A stretch of 64,000 nt of DNA from Roseiarcus sp963774195 (GCA_963774195.1 CAVZDY010000006.1:186001-250000), one strand, 5' to 3'. Shown: positions 25,204-36,044, counted from the stretch's first letter. The notes: generated by a model from the sequence alone, not told the origin. Made by a program: numbers and translations.

Positions 25204-26184
25204 ATGAATTCGCGAACCACCCCGCCAAAACATTCCCTCCCCGCTCTGCAAGAATTGTGGCGCGAGCCGGTGAAAGTCGTCGGCGTCGTCGGGCTCGGTC
25301 GCATGGGTCAGGCCTTTGCGGAAAATCTCCGCTCGGCCGGATTTCAGGTGATCGGCTACGATCGTGACGCTGAGCGCATACGGCCGTTGCAGATGGCCGG
25401 CGGCCTGGCGGCCAAGAGGCTCGCCGATCTCGCCGCCTGCGACGTCGTCGTGACCTCCCTGCCCGACGACGATGCTTTGGCGTCGGTTACCCTCGGCGCT
25501 GACGGGCTCGCCAGCGTGCTGGCGCCCGGCGCGGTCCATGTCTCCATGAGCACGGTCAGCGCCGAACTGTCGCGACGTCTCGCCAAGGCGCACGCGGCGC
25601 GTGGCCAGGCCTTCGTCGCCGCGCCCGTCCTGGGCAATCCGGACCTCGCCCTGAGCCGCCGGGTCTACGTGCTGGCGAGCGGCGAGCCGAGCGCCGTCGA
25701 GCGTGTCCGGCCGGCGCTCGAACAGCTCGGCCAGAGCGTCTTCGTGATCGGCAGCGACGCAGGAGCCGCCAATGTGATGAAGCTCGCCGGCAACGCCCTG
25801 ACCGCTTCGACGCTGCAGAGCATGGGCGAAGTGCTGGCGCTGCTGCGCAAATCCGGAATTGACGAGCGCTTGGCCTTCGACGTTCTCACCAACTCGCTGT
25901 TCGACGGGCGCGTGCACAAGACCTATGGCGGCAAGATCGTCGACCGGCGCTACAGCCCGCCCGGCATGACGGCGCCGCTCGCCGTCAAGGACTTGCGGCT
26001 CGCTCTTGCGGAAGCCGAGGCGCAGGCGGTGCCGATGCCGGTCGTCGGCCTCGTGCATGATCGTCTCGTCGCAATGGTGGCGCGCGGTTGGGCGGGGCTC
26101 GACTGGTCGGCGCTCGGCGCCCTCGCGGCGAGCGACGCCGGTTTGAACGACGAAGCCGCCGCGCCGCCCGATCGCCGAGCTTGA
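25204..26184 (+). CDS. NAD(P)-dependent beta-hydroxyacid dehydrogenase family protein
   Basis: 326-residue relative of 3-hydroxyisobutyrate and tartronate-semialdehyde reductases. A Rossmann dinucleotide motif VGLGRMGQAFAENL follows a 30-residue N-terminal extension. The substrate loop reads MSTVSAELS, the segment APVLGNPDLALSRR replaces the usual DAPVSGG, and the catalytic Lys is in NVMKLAGNAL. ATG 25204 has GGAG 7 bases upstream. Substrate unknown. It is probably cotranscribed with the CidA/CidB-like genes 16 bases downstream. Confidence 0.82.
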   Translation: MNSRTTPPKHSLPALQELWREPVKVVGVVGLGRMGQAFAENLRSAGFQVIGYDRDAERIRPLQMAGGLAAKRLADLAACDVVVTSLPDDDALASVTLGADGLASVLAPGAVHVSMSTVSAELSRRLAKAHAARGQAFVAAPVLGNPDLALSRRVYVLASGEPSAVERVRPALEQLGQSVFVIGSDAGAANVMKLAGNALTASTLQSMGEVLALLRKSGIDERLAFDVLTNSLFDGRVHKTYGGKIVDRRYSPPGMTAPLAVKDLRLALAEAEAQAVPMPVVGLVHDRLVAMVARGWAGLDWSALGALAASDAGLNDEAAAPPDRRA

Positions 26185-26200
26185 TGAGAGGGAGAGCGCG

Positions 26201-26614
26201 ATGCCTACCGCCTTAGCCATTCTTGTCGGCGCCCAGCTGATCGGCGAAATCCTCAGTCGCTTGCTCCACCTGCCCCTGCCGGGGCCGGTGGTCGGGATGT
26301 TTCTGCTCGCGGTCGCGCTGGTGATCCGGGGCGGCGGAGCGGAGTCGGAGGGCCCGGCGGCGGCGGGGCCGCTCGCCGATACGGCGAACGCCCTCGTCGC
26401 CAATATGGGGCTGCTGTTCGTGCCCGCCGGGGTCGGCGTCGTCGCCGAGATGGGCATCGTGCGACAAGAATGGTTGCCCCTCCTCGCCGGCATGGTCGTC
26501 TCGACCGCGCTGAGCCTCGTCGTCACTGGCCTCGTGATGCAGCGCCTGTCGCGCAAGGCGGAAGAGTCGGTCCCGACCTCGCCGCTTACCCCTAGCGAGG
26601 AAGCCACGCCATGA
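26201..26614 (+). CDS. CidA/LrgA-family holin-like membrane protein
   Basis: 137-residue membrane protein with four hydrophobic segments. The start (LIGEILSRLLHLPLPGPVVGMFLL) is the family's signature, and NMGLLFVPAGVGVV is the second. Such proteins are linked to murein hydrolase control, and more recently to export of short organic acids such as pyruvate or acetate by-products. The stop overlaps the next gene (ATGA). Confidence 0.88.
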   Translation: MPTALAILVGAQLIGEILSRLLHLPLPGPVVGMFLLAVALVIRGGGAESEGPAAAGPLADTANALVANMGLLFVPAGVGVVAEMGIVRQEWLPLLAGMVVSTALSLVVTGLVMQRLSRKAEESVPTSPLTPSEEATP

Positions 26615-27333
26615 GAAACGCCCTCACCGCGCTCTGGACACCGCTCGCGCCCTCGCCGCTGCTCTGGCTGACGGCGACGCTTGTCGCCTTTTGGATCGGC
26701 CGGGCGATCCAGCGGATTTGCCGCGGCTCGCCGCTCGCCAATCCCGTCTTGATCGCCATCGTCCTCATGGCCGCGCTGCTTCAGGTCAGCGGGACCTCCT
26801 ACGCGACCTATTTCAACGGCGCGCAGTTCATCCACTTCCTGCTCGGCCCCGCGACGGTCGCTCTCGCCGTGCCGCTTGCGCGCAACCTGAACCACGTTCG
26901 CCGCAGCTTCCGCGGCATCGGCCTGGCGCTGCTGGCCGGGTCGCTGACCGCGACGCTGACCGGCGTCGCTGTCGTCTGGGCGCTCGGCGGCGGTCGGGAC
27001 GTCGCCTTCTCCATGGCGCCGAAGGCGGTGACGACGCCGATCGCGATGGCGGTCGCCCAGCAGGCGGGCGGCGTGCCCGCCCTGACCGCCGCCCTGGCGA
27101 TCGGCGGCGGCATCTTCGCCGCGGTGATCGGACAGAGCGTGCTGCGCCGGCTGCGGATCGACGACTGGCGGGCCCATGGCCTGGCGGCCGGCGTCGCCGG
27201 CAGCGGCGTCGCGGCGGCTCAGGTCGCGCCGCTCGACGGCCTCGCGGCGGCCTTCGCGGCGCTCGGGATCGGGCTCAACGGCCTGTTGACTGCCCTGATC
27301 GTGCCACTGGTCGCCGCGATCTGGCCCGCCTGA
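26611..27333 (+). CDS. CidB/LrgB-family membrane protein
   Basis: 240-residue membrane partner of the CidA-like protein, with about seven hydrophobic segments. It carries the conserved SPLANPVLIAIVLM region, LLGPATVALAVPLARN and MAPKAVTTPIAMA. Translation is coupled to the upstream gene by an ATGA overlap. The pair follows an oxidoreductase gene, which is compatible with an organic-acid export role (inference). Confidence 0.88.
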   Translation: MRNALTALWTPLAPSPLLWLTATLVAFWIGRAIQRICRGSPLANPVLIAIVLMAALLQVSGTSYATYFNGAQFIHFLLGPATVALAVPLARNLNHVRRSFRGIGLALLAGSLTATLTGVAVVWALGGGRDVAFSMAPKAVTTPIAMAVAQQAGGVPALTAALAIGGGIFAAVIGQSVLRRLRIDDWRAHGLAAGVAGSGVAAAQVAPLDGLAAAFAALGIGLNGLLTALIVPLVAAIWPA

Positions 27334-27454
27334 ACCGTGCGGTCGTGGCGCGGCCGCCGAAACTCGACTAAGTTATCGCGCAATCCCGCAGGCCCCCAGC
27401 GCACGGCCCTGGCGGGAGAGCGAAGAGGAAGCGCGAATCTCGCGCCATCGGCCG

Positions 27455-28657
27455 ATGCCCGGAACGTCCGCCGCGACGACGCCTGTCGACATCGACGCCA
27501 CAGCGGCATGGCTGGTGGATGGCGCACGGTCGGCCTCACGCTCCGAGGACGTCCTGACCGAATTGTGCGACCGCCTCAGCGCATGCGGGCTGCCGCTGTG
27601 GCGGGTCGCCGTCTACGTCTATACGCTTCACCCCGAGACCGTGGGGCGCCGCTTCCTCTGGCGGCCGGGCGACGGGACCAAAGTCGACGCGGCTTCGTTC
27701 GCGATGGCGGCGGGCCAGGAGTTCGTCGCAAGCCCGATCACCCACATTCACCGAACCGGGAACATGATCCGTCGTCTGCTCTGCGACCCCGGCTGCCCGA
27801 TGGACTTCCCTTTCCTCGACGAACTCAGGACTGAGGAGGTGACCGACTATCTCGCCGTTCCGCTGCGCTTTACGAACGGCGAGATCAATGTCGCAACCTT
27901 CACGACACGCGTCCCCGGCGGTTTCGCCGACGCTCACATTGACGCGCTCGAACGCCTCGTCCCGCCCCTGGCGCGCGTCGCCGAGGTTCGCGCGCTGCGA
28001 CGCACGGCTGTCAATCTGCTCGACGCCTATGTCGGGCGGCACGCGGGCGAACGCATTCTTGCCGGGCGCATCCGGCGCGGCGACACGGAGGCCATCCGCG
28101 CCGTGATCTGGCTCTCCGACATGCGCGGCTTCACGAGACTGGCGGAACGCATCGCGCCGCAGGCGCTGATCGACGCGCTCAACGCCTTCTACGACTGCCA
28201 AGTGCCCGCGATCGAAGCCGAGGGCGGCGAGGTGCTCAAATTCATTGGCGACGGCATGCTCGCCATTTTCCACATCTCAGCCGATACCGATGTCGGCGAG
28301 GCCTGCGCGCGGGCGCTGCGGGCCGCGCGGGAAGCGAAGGCCAGGATCGAGGCTTTGCCGCCGGTCGGCGCGGACGGCGCAGAGACGCAGTTGCGCTTCG
28401 GCCTTGCGCTGCATGTCGGTGAGTTGCTCTACGGCAACATCGGCGCGGGAAACCGGCTCGATTTCACCTGCATCGGGCCGGCCGTGAATCTCGCCGCGCG
28501 GCTGGAGAAAGTAGCGGCGAGGCTCGACCGCGCGATCGTCGCCTCGGCCGCCTTCGCAAATCATCTGCCGCAGGATTTCGTCGATCTCGGCTCCTTCGAG
28601 CTGGCCGGATTCCGAGCCGCCGAGGACGTTTATGGGCTGCCCGACACGGCTGACTGA
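27455..28657 (+). CDS. Class III adenylate cyclase with N-terminal GAF-like sensor
   Basis: 400 residues. The first 190 look like a GAF-type sensor followed by a short linker. The C-terminal catalytic domain has both metal Asp residues (LSDMRGFT near 222 and IGDGMLAIF near 266), the adenine-selecting Lys in EVLKFIGDG, a Thr at the second selectivity position (DFTCIG) and the transition-state Asn and Arg in VNLAARLE. Lys plus Thr marks class IIIb adenylate cyclases, which are often bicarbonate- or pH-responsive (family knowledge). No membrane segment, so it is cytosolic. It probably forms a homodimer to act. Confidence 0.88.
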   Translation: MPGTSAATTPVDIDATAAWLVDGARSASRSEDVLTELCDRLSACGLPLWRVAVYVYTLHPETVGRRFLWRPGDGTKVDAASFAMAAGQEFVASPITHIHRTGNMIRRLLCDPGCPMDFPFLDELRTEEVTDYLAVPLRFTNGEINVATFTTRVPGGFADAHIDALERLVPPLARVAEVRALRRTAVNLLDAYVGRHAGERILAGRIRRGDTEAIRAVIWLSDMRGFTRLAERIAPQALIDALNAFYDCQVPAIEAEGGEVLKFIGDGMLAIFHISADTDVGEACARALRAAREAKARIEALPPVGADGAETQLRFGLALHVGELLYGNIGAGNRLDFTCIGPAVNLAARLEKVAARLDRAIVASAAFANHLPQDFVDLGSFELAGFRAAEDVYGLPDTAD

Positions 28658-28667
28658 CGACGCCGCG

Positions 28668-29198
28668 TCACGCCGCGGCGATGGCCGCCGCCAGCCGAGC
28701 GGTCGCCGCGGGGTCCCGCTCGATGCCCGCCCGGTCGACCGCTTCGAGACCTTGTGCAATCGTCCGGCCGCCGACCGACAGCGCCGGCGCGATTTCCGCC
28801 AGCGGCGCGAGAACGAAGGCGCGCTCGAACATCCTGGGGTGCGGGACCTTGAGCTCAGGCTCGTCGATCGTCTCGTCTCCGTAGGTCAGAATGTCGACGT
28901 CCAGCGTACGCGGCCCCCATCGCTCGATCCGCACACGGCCCATGCCGCGCTCGATTTCGAGGCAGAGGTCGAGCAGCTTTCGCGCTGGCAGCGTCGTCTC
29001 CACCAGCGCCGCCATGTTGAGAAAGTCGGGCTGATCGACCTTGCCCCAGGGGGGCGTTCGATAGACCGAGGAGCCCCGCACCTTGCCGACGCCGGGAGCC
29101 GCCGTCAGGCGCGCCAGCGTATAGGCGAACGCGCCGACGACATCGCCGAGATTGCCGCCGAGGCCGAGCGTGGCGGTAACGCTTTGATCACTCGCCAC
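28668..29198 (-). CDS. folK: HPPK, hydroxymethyldihydropterin pyrophosphokinase
   Basis: 176-residue folate enzyme that pyrophosphorylates 6-hydroxymethyl-dihydropterin. It opens LGLGGNLGDV and holds GRVRIERWGPRTLDVDIL, the signature of the family, plus VPHPRMFERAFVLAPLAEIAP. Start ATG 29198 overlaps the end of folB by 11 bases. Last gene of folP-folB-folK. Confidence 0.97.
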   Translation of the reverse strand: MASDQSVTATLGLGGNLGDVVGAFAYTLARLTAAPGVGKVRGSSVYRTPPWGKVDQPDFLNMAALVETTLPARKLLDLCLEIERGMGRVRIERWGPRTLDVDILTYGDETIDEPELKVPHPRMFERAFVLAPLAEIAPALSVGGRTIAQGLEAVDRAGIERDPAATARLAAAIAAA

Positions 29199-29577
29199 GC
29201 GTCACCTCGATTTCAACGCCCGCCGAGATTAGCGTCGCTGCGATCGGCGGCGCGACTTTACCGACGCGAACGACGACGCTTTCGATCGGGGCGAACGTGT
29301 CGAGCAGACCCTGGGCGATATCGAGGGCCGCCGCCTCGACGAGATTGCGCGGCGGCCCGCAAAAGATGCGGCGGGTCGTTTCGACGACCACGCCATAGTC
29401 GACGGTCGCCTTCAGCGCGTCGCGCGTCGCCGCGCCGGCGACGTCGAGCGTCAGATCGAGGTCGATCACGAACATCTGCCCGACGCGACGCTCGAATTCG
29501 AAATGGCCGTGAAAGGCGTGAAGCCGCAGCCCTTCGACGAAAACCTTGCCGCGGCGGATCCGCGCCGGATTCTTCAT
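29188..29577 (-). CDS. folB: Dihydroneopterin aldolase
   Basis: 129-residue aldolase supplying 6-hydroxymethyl-dihydropterin to FolK. It shows VEGLRLHAFHGHFEFERRVGQ at the start, DYGVVVETTRRI and a catalytic Lys region VRVGKVAPP. It is coupled to folK by overlap and follows folP by 14 bases. Confidence 0.95.
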   Translation of the reverse strand: MKNPARIRRGKVFVEGLRLHAFHGHFEFERRVGQMFVIDLDLTLDVAGAATRDALKATVDYGVVVETTRRIFCGPPRNLVEAAALDIAQGLLDTFAPIESVVVRVGKVAPPIAATLISAGVEIEVTRGE

Positions 29578-29591
29578 GGGTCGTTTTTCCC

Positions 29592-30428
29592 TTAAGGCGC
29601 GGATGCGATGGCTTGTGCGACCTTTAGCGCCTGCACATGCTCCGCAACGTTGTGAACCCTCAGGATCGCCGCGCCATTGGCGACGCCGATCAGGCCGGCG
29701 GCGAGGGAGCCGGCGAGGCGATCGACCGGCCGATCCTGCTCGGTGATTCGGCCGATCGTCGACTTGCGCGACACGCCGAGCAGGATCGGGCGGCCGAGCG
29801 CCGCGATTTCGCCGAGGCGCCGCACCAGCGTGAGATTCTGCTCCGCCGTCTTGCCGAAGCCGAAGCCGGGATCGACGATCAGCCGCCCTTCCCCGATGCC
29901 GGCGGCAAGCGCGATGTCGATCGAGCGGGAGAGAAAGGCGAGGACTTCGGCGACGACGTCCAGTGATGGATCGACGGTTCGCCGATTGTGCATCAGGACG
30001 GCCGCCGCGCCGCTGTCGGCGACGACCCGCGCCATATCGGGATCGCCTTGGAAGCCCCAGACGTCGTTGACGATCGAAGCGCCGGCCTCGACGGCGGCCA
30101 GAGCGACCCGCGCCTTCATCGTGTCGACCGAAATGGGAACGGCGACACGCTGACGAAGGGCGGCGATCGCGGGGATGACCCGCGCGATTTCCTCATCCGG
30201 CGCCACCGAATCGGCTCCCGGACGGGTCGACTCACCGCCGACGTCGAGAATCGCCGCCCCTTCCGCCGCGAGGCGCTCGCCGTGATCGGCGGCAGCGTCG
30301 GCCGTGATGAACGTCCCGCCGTCGGAGAATGAGTTCGGCGTGACGTTGACGATGCCCATGACGGAAGCCGGGACGCCCAGATTTAGCGATTTGCGATGCG
30401 GGAGGGAGATCGTCAAAGGGAACCACAT
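29592..30428 (-). CDS. folP: Dihydropteroate synthase
   Basis: 278-residue TIM barrel that joins dihydropterin pyrophosphate and p-aminobenzoate; the target of sulfonamides. It has GIVNVTPNSFSDGG (usual Asp replaced by Asn after Pro), GAAILDVGGESTRPGA, NDVWGF, DPGFGFGKT and the pyrophosphate site GVSRKSTIG. ATG 30428 is the start; a TTG one codon earlier is possible. I see no clear Shine-Dalgarno. First of three folate genes. Confidence 0.96.
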   Translation of the reverse strand: MWFPLTISLPHRKSLNLGVPASVMGIVNVTPNSFSDGGTFITADAAADHGERLAAEGAAILDVGGESTRPGADSVAPDEEIARVIPAIAALRQRVAVPISVDTMKARVALAAVEAGASIVNDVWGFQGDPDMARVVADSGAAAVLMHNRRTVDPSLDVVAEVLAFLSRSIDIALAAGIGEGRLIVDPGFGFGKTAEQNLTLVRRLGEIAALGRPILLGVSRKSTIGRITEQDRPVDRLAGSLAAGLIGVANGAAILRVHNVAEHVQALKVAQAIASAP

Positions 30429-30594
30429 CAACGAGAGCGAGTTGAATCGGACTTTGCCGTTCCGACCATCCTTGCGCGGCAGCTATAGGGCAGAACGGCG
30501 ATCGGCGCCACGAGGGGATGGACCGGCCGCCAACACGCACCAGCTCTCGCAGCATGCGATCTTCGGAGCGCTCAACACCTCGCGGGAGGAAAAC

Positions 30595-30867
30595 ATGACG
30601 CACAGCACGGTCAAGGTTGTCGCGATGGTTGGCGCCGCCCTCGTTGGCCTCAGCGCGTGGGCGCCGCCCGCCCATGCCCGGTGGCTACCCTACTGGGGGC
30701 CGGTTGCATGGGCTCCGTGGGTGCAAGTACCACCGCCGCCGCCCTATTTGGTCTATTACCCTGGGCCGGATCAGGATCCCTACCCGCCCATCTACCTGAA
30801 CGGCTGGAGCACGAGTTGCGATCCCCATGACTGCAACCGAGGTTGCATCAATTCGAACGGCGGTTGA
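30595..30867 (+). CDS. Small secreted Pro/Trp/Tyr-rich protein
   Basis: A 90-residue protein with a Sec signal (VKVVAMVGAALVGLSAWAPPAHA) and a mature region of about 62 residues rich in Pro, Trp and Tyr (WLPYWGPVAWAPW, then a run of five Pro). It ends with a Cys cluster, CDPHDCNRGC. GGGAGGA lies 6 bases before ATG 30595, which supports real translation. The frame is open further upstream. I do not recognise the family. It sits alone between folP (divergent) and a minus-strand membrane protein. Confidence 0.65.
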   Translation: MTHSTVKVVAMVGAALVGLSAWAPPAHARWLPYWGPVAWAPWVQVPPPPPYLVYYPGPDQDPYPPIYLNGWSTSCDPHDCNRGCINSNGG

Positions 30868-30887
30868 ACAACCTGAAGGGGCCGCGC

Positions 30888-31415
30888 TCAGCGCGTTTCT
30901 TCTTCCGTTGTGGTGAGGCGGCCCGCCAAATAAGCCCGCGCGCGAGCGCGCATCCGCTTCAGATACGCGACCGTCGCGACCCGGTAGGGAGCGATCAGGC
31001 CTTCCGCATAGTGGTGGAAGGCCAAAAACTTCTCATAGACGAAGACGAACCAAGGCATCGTCAGCAGCTTGTCGCGCGTCAGGTCGAAGATCGCCGCGAT
31101 CAGGCCGAAACCGATCACCTTGAACGCGATGTAGCCGAGCGCGCCCGCGACAACGTGGCCCGTCGCCCCGAGGATCACGCACCCAAGACCGCCAATTTCA
31201 TTGAGGACGAACGGCACGCCGAAGATGAGCAGCGTCGCCCAGGGCGGCAGGAGGTCGATGAGCCGCACAAACGCCCGTTTGAGAGCCGTCCACGGAAAAA
31301 GGGCGATGAGACGGCGCGCGACCGTCATCATGCCCGCCCAGATCCAGGTCTCGAACAGGACCACGAGCGCGAACACAATCACGATCGCTTGCGGAACTCT
31401 CGGCTTATCGCCCAC
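30888..31415 (-). CDS. Conserved membrane protein of unknown function
   Basis: 175 residues with three or four hydrophobic segments (about 9-31, 60-80, 85-110) and a basic C-terminal tail (LKRMRARARAYLAGR). Motifs include FPWTALKRAFVRLIDLLPPWATLLIFGVP and FVYEKFLAFHHYAEG. It looks like a conserved alphaproteobacterial inner-membrane protein, but I cannot name its function. Confidence 0.65.
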   Translation of the reverse strand: MGDKPRVPQAIVIVFALVVLFETWIWAGMMTVARRLIALFPWTALKRAFVRLIDLLPPWATLLIFGVPFVLNEIGGLGCVILGATGHVVAGALGYIAFKVIGFGLIAAIFDLTRDKLLTMPWFVFVYEKFLAFHHYAEGLIAPYRVATVAYLKRMRARARAYLAGRLTTTEEETR

Positions 31416-31553
31416 TCACGCCCTCTCCGCTTTCACGCGCCCGTGATGACCCAGGTTCGTGGCTACATCAAGTCGGGGCCCGAGGGAACCTTGGCGGAGC
31501 ATTTCCTTGCTGATGCGGCGATCCATATCCGAACTCTAACGACGCGTGCGAAA

Positions 31554-31579
31554 CGCCCGGCGGAACTGTCCGCCGGGCG
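31554..31579 (-). terminator. Probable terminator of katG
   Basis: CGCCCGGCGG and CCGCCGGGCG are 10-bp arms with a 6-base loop. On the minus strand the stem is followed by TTTCG and lies 27 bases after the katG stop. The T-run is short, so strength is uncertain. Upstream, 31416-31550 holds no gene that I can see. Confidence 0.6.
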
Positions 31580-31606
31580 CTTTGCTTGAAACGCGGTCGC
31601 CCCCGA

Positions 31607-33799
<2,193 letters not shown>

Positions 33800-33870
33800 C
33801 GTGTTCACCTTCCCGATTGAAACCCTTCGGCGCCGTGTCCGACGCCACATATCTCTAGCCGCAAGCGTTG

Positions 33871-33906
33871 GATTGTTCCAATCGATACTTCCGTCGATTG
33901 CAATAG
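33871..33906. promoter_or_regulatory. Putative OxyR-binding region between katG and oxyR
   Basis: GATTGTTCCAATC (33871-33883) is a 5-bp-arm inverted repeat, and a second GATTGCAATAG lies at 33896-33906, 12 bases away. Spaced dyads in the katG-oxyR gap fit an OxyR tetramer site, although the classic ATAG consensus is only partly kept. Inference. Confidence 0.45.
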
Positions 33907-33932
33907 GCGGCGCCGATCGCATAATTGCCGCT

Positions 33933-34853
33933 ATGAACCTTCGAGATCTGCAATATGTCGTCGCAGTTGCGGACCACGGCCATTTTGGCCGAGCGGCGGA
34001 GGCGTGCAATGTCAGTCAGCCGACGCTGAGCGGGCAGATCCTCAAGCTGGAGAGCGAGCTTGGCGTCGAGCTGTTTGAGCGCACAGGCCGCGTGGTCCGT
34101 GTTTCAACCCGCGCGGCGCCCATCATCGAGCACGCGCGGCGGGCGCTGGAAGCGGCCGCCGAAGTGGCGATCGCGGCGCGAGGCGCGCGCGACCCGTTCG
34201 TCGGCGCGCTGAAGCTGGGCGTCATACCGACGGTCGCGCCCTACCTCCTGCCGTACGCCCTGCCGCCTGCGATCCGCGACTTGCCGCTGGCGCCGATCAA
34301 GGTCGTGGAGGACCTGACCGATCGGCTGCTGGCGATGTTGCTCGACGGCAAGCTCGACGCGGCGGTGATCGCGACCGATCCCGACAGCAACAAATTCGCG
34401 AGCCTCACGCTCTACGAGGAGCCGTTCGTGCTCGCCGTCCCGCGCGAGCACCCGCTGGCGCGCCGCAAGGCGGTCGCGCCGCTCGACATCGATCCCGACG
34501 CGCTGCTGTTGCTGGCGGACGGCCATTGCCTGCGCGACCAGACGCTCGAACTCTGCACGCGGAAGGCCGCCGATCGCGCCGCCCGCTCCGAGTTCAATGC
34601 GGCGAGCCTCGAAACGCTGCTCCATCTCACCGCCGCCGGCTTCGGCATGACGCTCGCGCCGTGCCTCGCTGTCGTGAACGGCCGGGCGGGCGGCGCTGTG
34701 GTGGCGCTTCCGTTCAAAGGCAAGGGCATTGGGCGCCGCGTCGATCTGCTGTTCCGCCGAGACACCGCTCGGCGCGCAGCGCTCGACAGGCTCGCCGCCT
34801 CGATCCGCGGCGCGGCTCCGAGCGCAGTGCGCAACCCCGAGGTCCGCGCCTGA
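33933..34853 (+). CDS. oxyR: Hydrogen-peroxide sensor OxyR
   Basis: 306-residue LysR-family regulator. The N-terminal HTH is VADHGHFGRAAEACNVSQPTLSGQI. The peroxide-sensing pair sits in GHCLRDQTLELC: Cys199 and Cys208, at the same numbers as in E. coli OxyR. When oxidised they form a disulfide and switch on katG and other genes. ATG 33933 gives MNLRDLQYVVAVADHG, the family's usual start. It is divergent from katG. Confidence 0.95.
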   Translation: MNLRDLQYVVAVADHGHFGRAAEACNVSQPTLSGQILKLESELGVELFERTGRVVRVSTRAAPIIEHARRALEAAAEVAIAARGARDPFVGALKLGVIPTVAPYLLPYALPPAIRDLPLAPIKVVEDLTDRLLAMLLDGKLDAAVIATDPDSNKFASLTLYEEPFVLAVPREHPLARRKAVAPLDIDPDALLLLADGHCLRDQTLELCTRKAADRAARSEFNAASLETLLHLTAAGFGMTLAPCLAVVNGRAGGAVVALPFKGKGIGRRVDLLFRRDTARRAALDRLAASIRGAAPSAVRNPEVRA

Positions 34854-34982
34854 CGGCTCGCTTCAGCGGCGCGCGACCGCCCACTCGCATAGCCGAACGA
34901 GGTCGTCGTCATAACCCCTGGACTGGCGAGGATTTGCGGGCAGCGACGCTTCATCGCAAGCGTCAGGCGACGGCCTCCGCCG

Positions 34983-35582
34983 TTAACGCTGGTCGCAGCG
35001 CCCGACGGTCCGACGCTCGCAGTGGCTGTGCTCGACCCTACGGCGCTGGTCGCCGCACTCGCGCTCGTCCCGGCGGGTCCCTCGCCGACCGCCCCAACCC
35101 CGGACGCGCCGACGCCATTGGCCCCGCCAGCTCCAGCGCTGTCCCCGCCGACCCCGGGCCGACACGCCGGCGCCGACGCCACTATTGCCCCCGACGCTCG
35201 CGCTCACCCCGTTCGAGCCGACGCCCGCGCCCACCCCTGCGCTCACCCCGTTCGAGCCGGCCCCGGCCCCAGCCCCGGCGGTCGCGCCGTTGGACCCGCC
35301 GACACCCGCGCCCACCCCATCGACCACCCCATTCGAGCCGGCGCCGACCCCAGCCCCGGCGGTCGCGCCATTGGACCCGCCGACACCCACACCGACCCCT
35401 GCGCTCACCCCGCCGGATCCAACGCCAGCTCCCGCTCCCACTCCGACTCCGCCGGCGCTCGCCCCGACGCCAATGCCTTTGGCGACGGCGGGCCCGGTCA
35501 CGACTGCCAGCAAGGCGACTGCGACAGTCGTCATGCAGGCTTTTCGAAGACCTGTCGTCTTCCGCCCATGACATCCGACCAT
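34983..35582 (-). CDS. Glycine-rich repeat protein, exported, apparently frameshifted
   Basis: The frame gives a signal-like N-terminus (ACMTTVAVALLAVVTGPAVA) and about 110 residues of Gly/Ala/Val/Ser/Asn repeats (GVGAGVGSNGV, GGSNGATAGAGV). The theme stops at GVGAGVSARG, after which this frame turns Arg/Trp-rich and ends at 34983. In the next frame the same glycine theme resumes at once (PGVGGDSAGAGGANGVGASG and onward to about 34990). An indel in the run CCCCGGGCC near 35152-35160 explains this. ATG 35582 has GGAGG 5 bases upstream. Such proteins occur in Hyphomicrobiales with no known role; a surface or matrix function is only a guess. Confidence 0.6.
   Translation of the reverse strand: MVGCHGRKTTGLRKACMTTVAVALLAVVTGPAVAKGIGVGASAGGVGVGAGAGVGSGGVSAGVGVGVGGSNGATAGAGVGAGSNGVVDGVGAGVGGSNGATAGAGAGAGSNGVSAGVGAGVGSNGVSASVGGNSGVGAGVSARGRRGQRWSWRGQWRRRVRGWGGRRGTRRDERECGDQRRRVEHSHCERRTVGRCDQR
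35200..35410. repeat. Tandem coding repeats in the glycine-rich gene
   Basis: The sequence CGCTCACCCCGTTCGAGCCG at 35201 recurs 39 bases on, at 35240. A longer unit beginning TTCGAGCCGG recurs with 81-base spacing (35251 and 35332). Both periods are multiples of three (13 and 27 codons), so the repeats expand the protein without shifting frame. Confidence 0.8.
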
Positions 35583-36044
35583 AGTTGCCTCCATGAATGC
35601 GAAGACACGCTTGGAGCGTCGTCATGAAGAGGAATTCATAACCACGCCACAACGAAGGCAATTGGGCGCTATCGTGCAAATTGGCTTAGCTGGACGTAAC
35701 TTTGTTTGCGATGATGTGTGTTAAACTGATCACATTGGCGACAACGCCGCCTAATTACGTTAGGTCTAGCGTAACGGAAATCCGCTGTCGGCCGGGGAAA
35801 AGCGGGGCGTCGGTCTCCCGTCCGTCCCAGTTCGCGCATCGAGAGCGCTGTGGAGAAACAGGCGCCAATTCGCCCTTGCCGCATTCTCGCCACTAACGAT
35901 TGATTAACCGTGGCGCGCGTTTAGGGCATTGCAAAGGGCTCCGATAAGAGTTGGTTAGGGTTGATTCAACCTTCTCTTAAGGCGATTAACCCTAAGGCTC
36001 GATCAACGCGGCTGCCCTGCCGCCTGTCTGATGTGGAGTTCCTA
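35583..36044. other. Gene-free region upstream of pal
   Basis: About 460 bases between the divergent glycine-rich gene and pal, less G+C-rich than its surroundings (for example around 35690-35780 and 35895-35990). It probably holds the promoters of both genes. Small open frames here show no codon-usage or family support. Confidence 0.5.

Noticed and set aside
25147..27177. 676-codon minus-strand frame across the dehydrogenase and CidA/B genes
   Set aside because: Antisense shadow; the plus-strand genes show clear families and Shine-Dalgarno sites.
34412..35182. Minus-strand frame taken as a separate 256-residue gene
   Set aside because: Only its first 60 residues continue the glycine-rich theme; the rest is antisense to oxyR. 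It is better seen as the shifted continuation of the 35582-34983 gene.
35200..35410. CRISPR array
   Set aside because: The repeats are contiguous coding repeats with periods of 39 and 81 bases in a glycine-rich gene, with no unique spacers.
35669..35893. 74-residue minus-strand ORF upstream of pal
   Set aside because: No Shine-Dalgarno, no family motif, in a less G+C-rich regulatory region.
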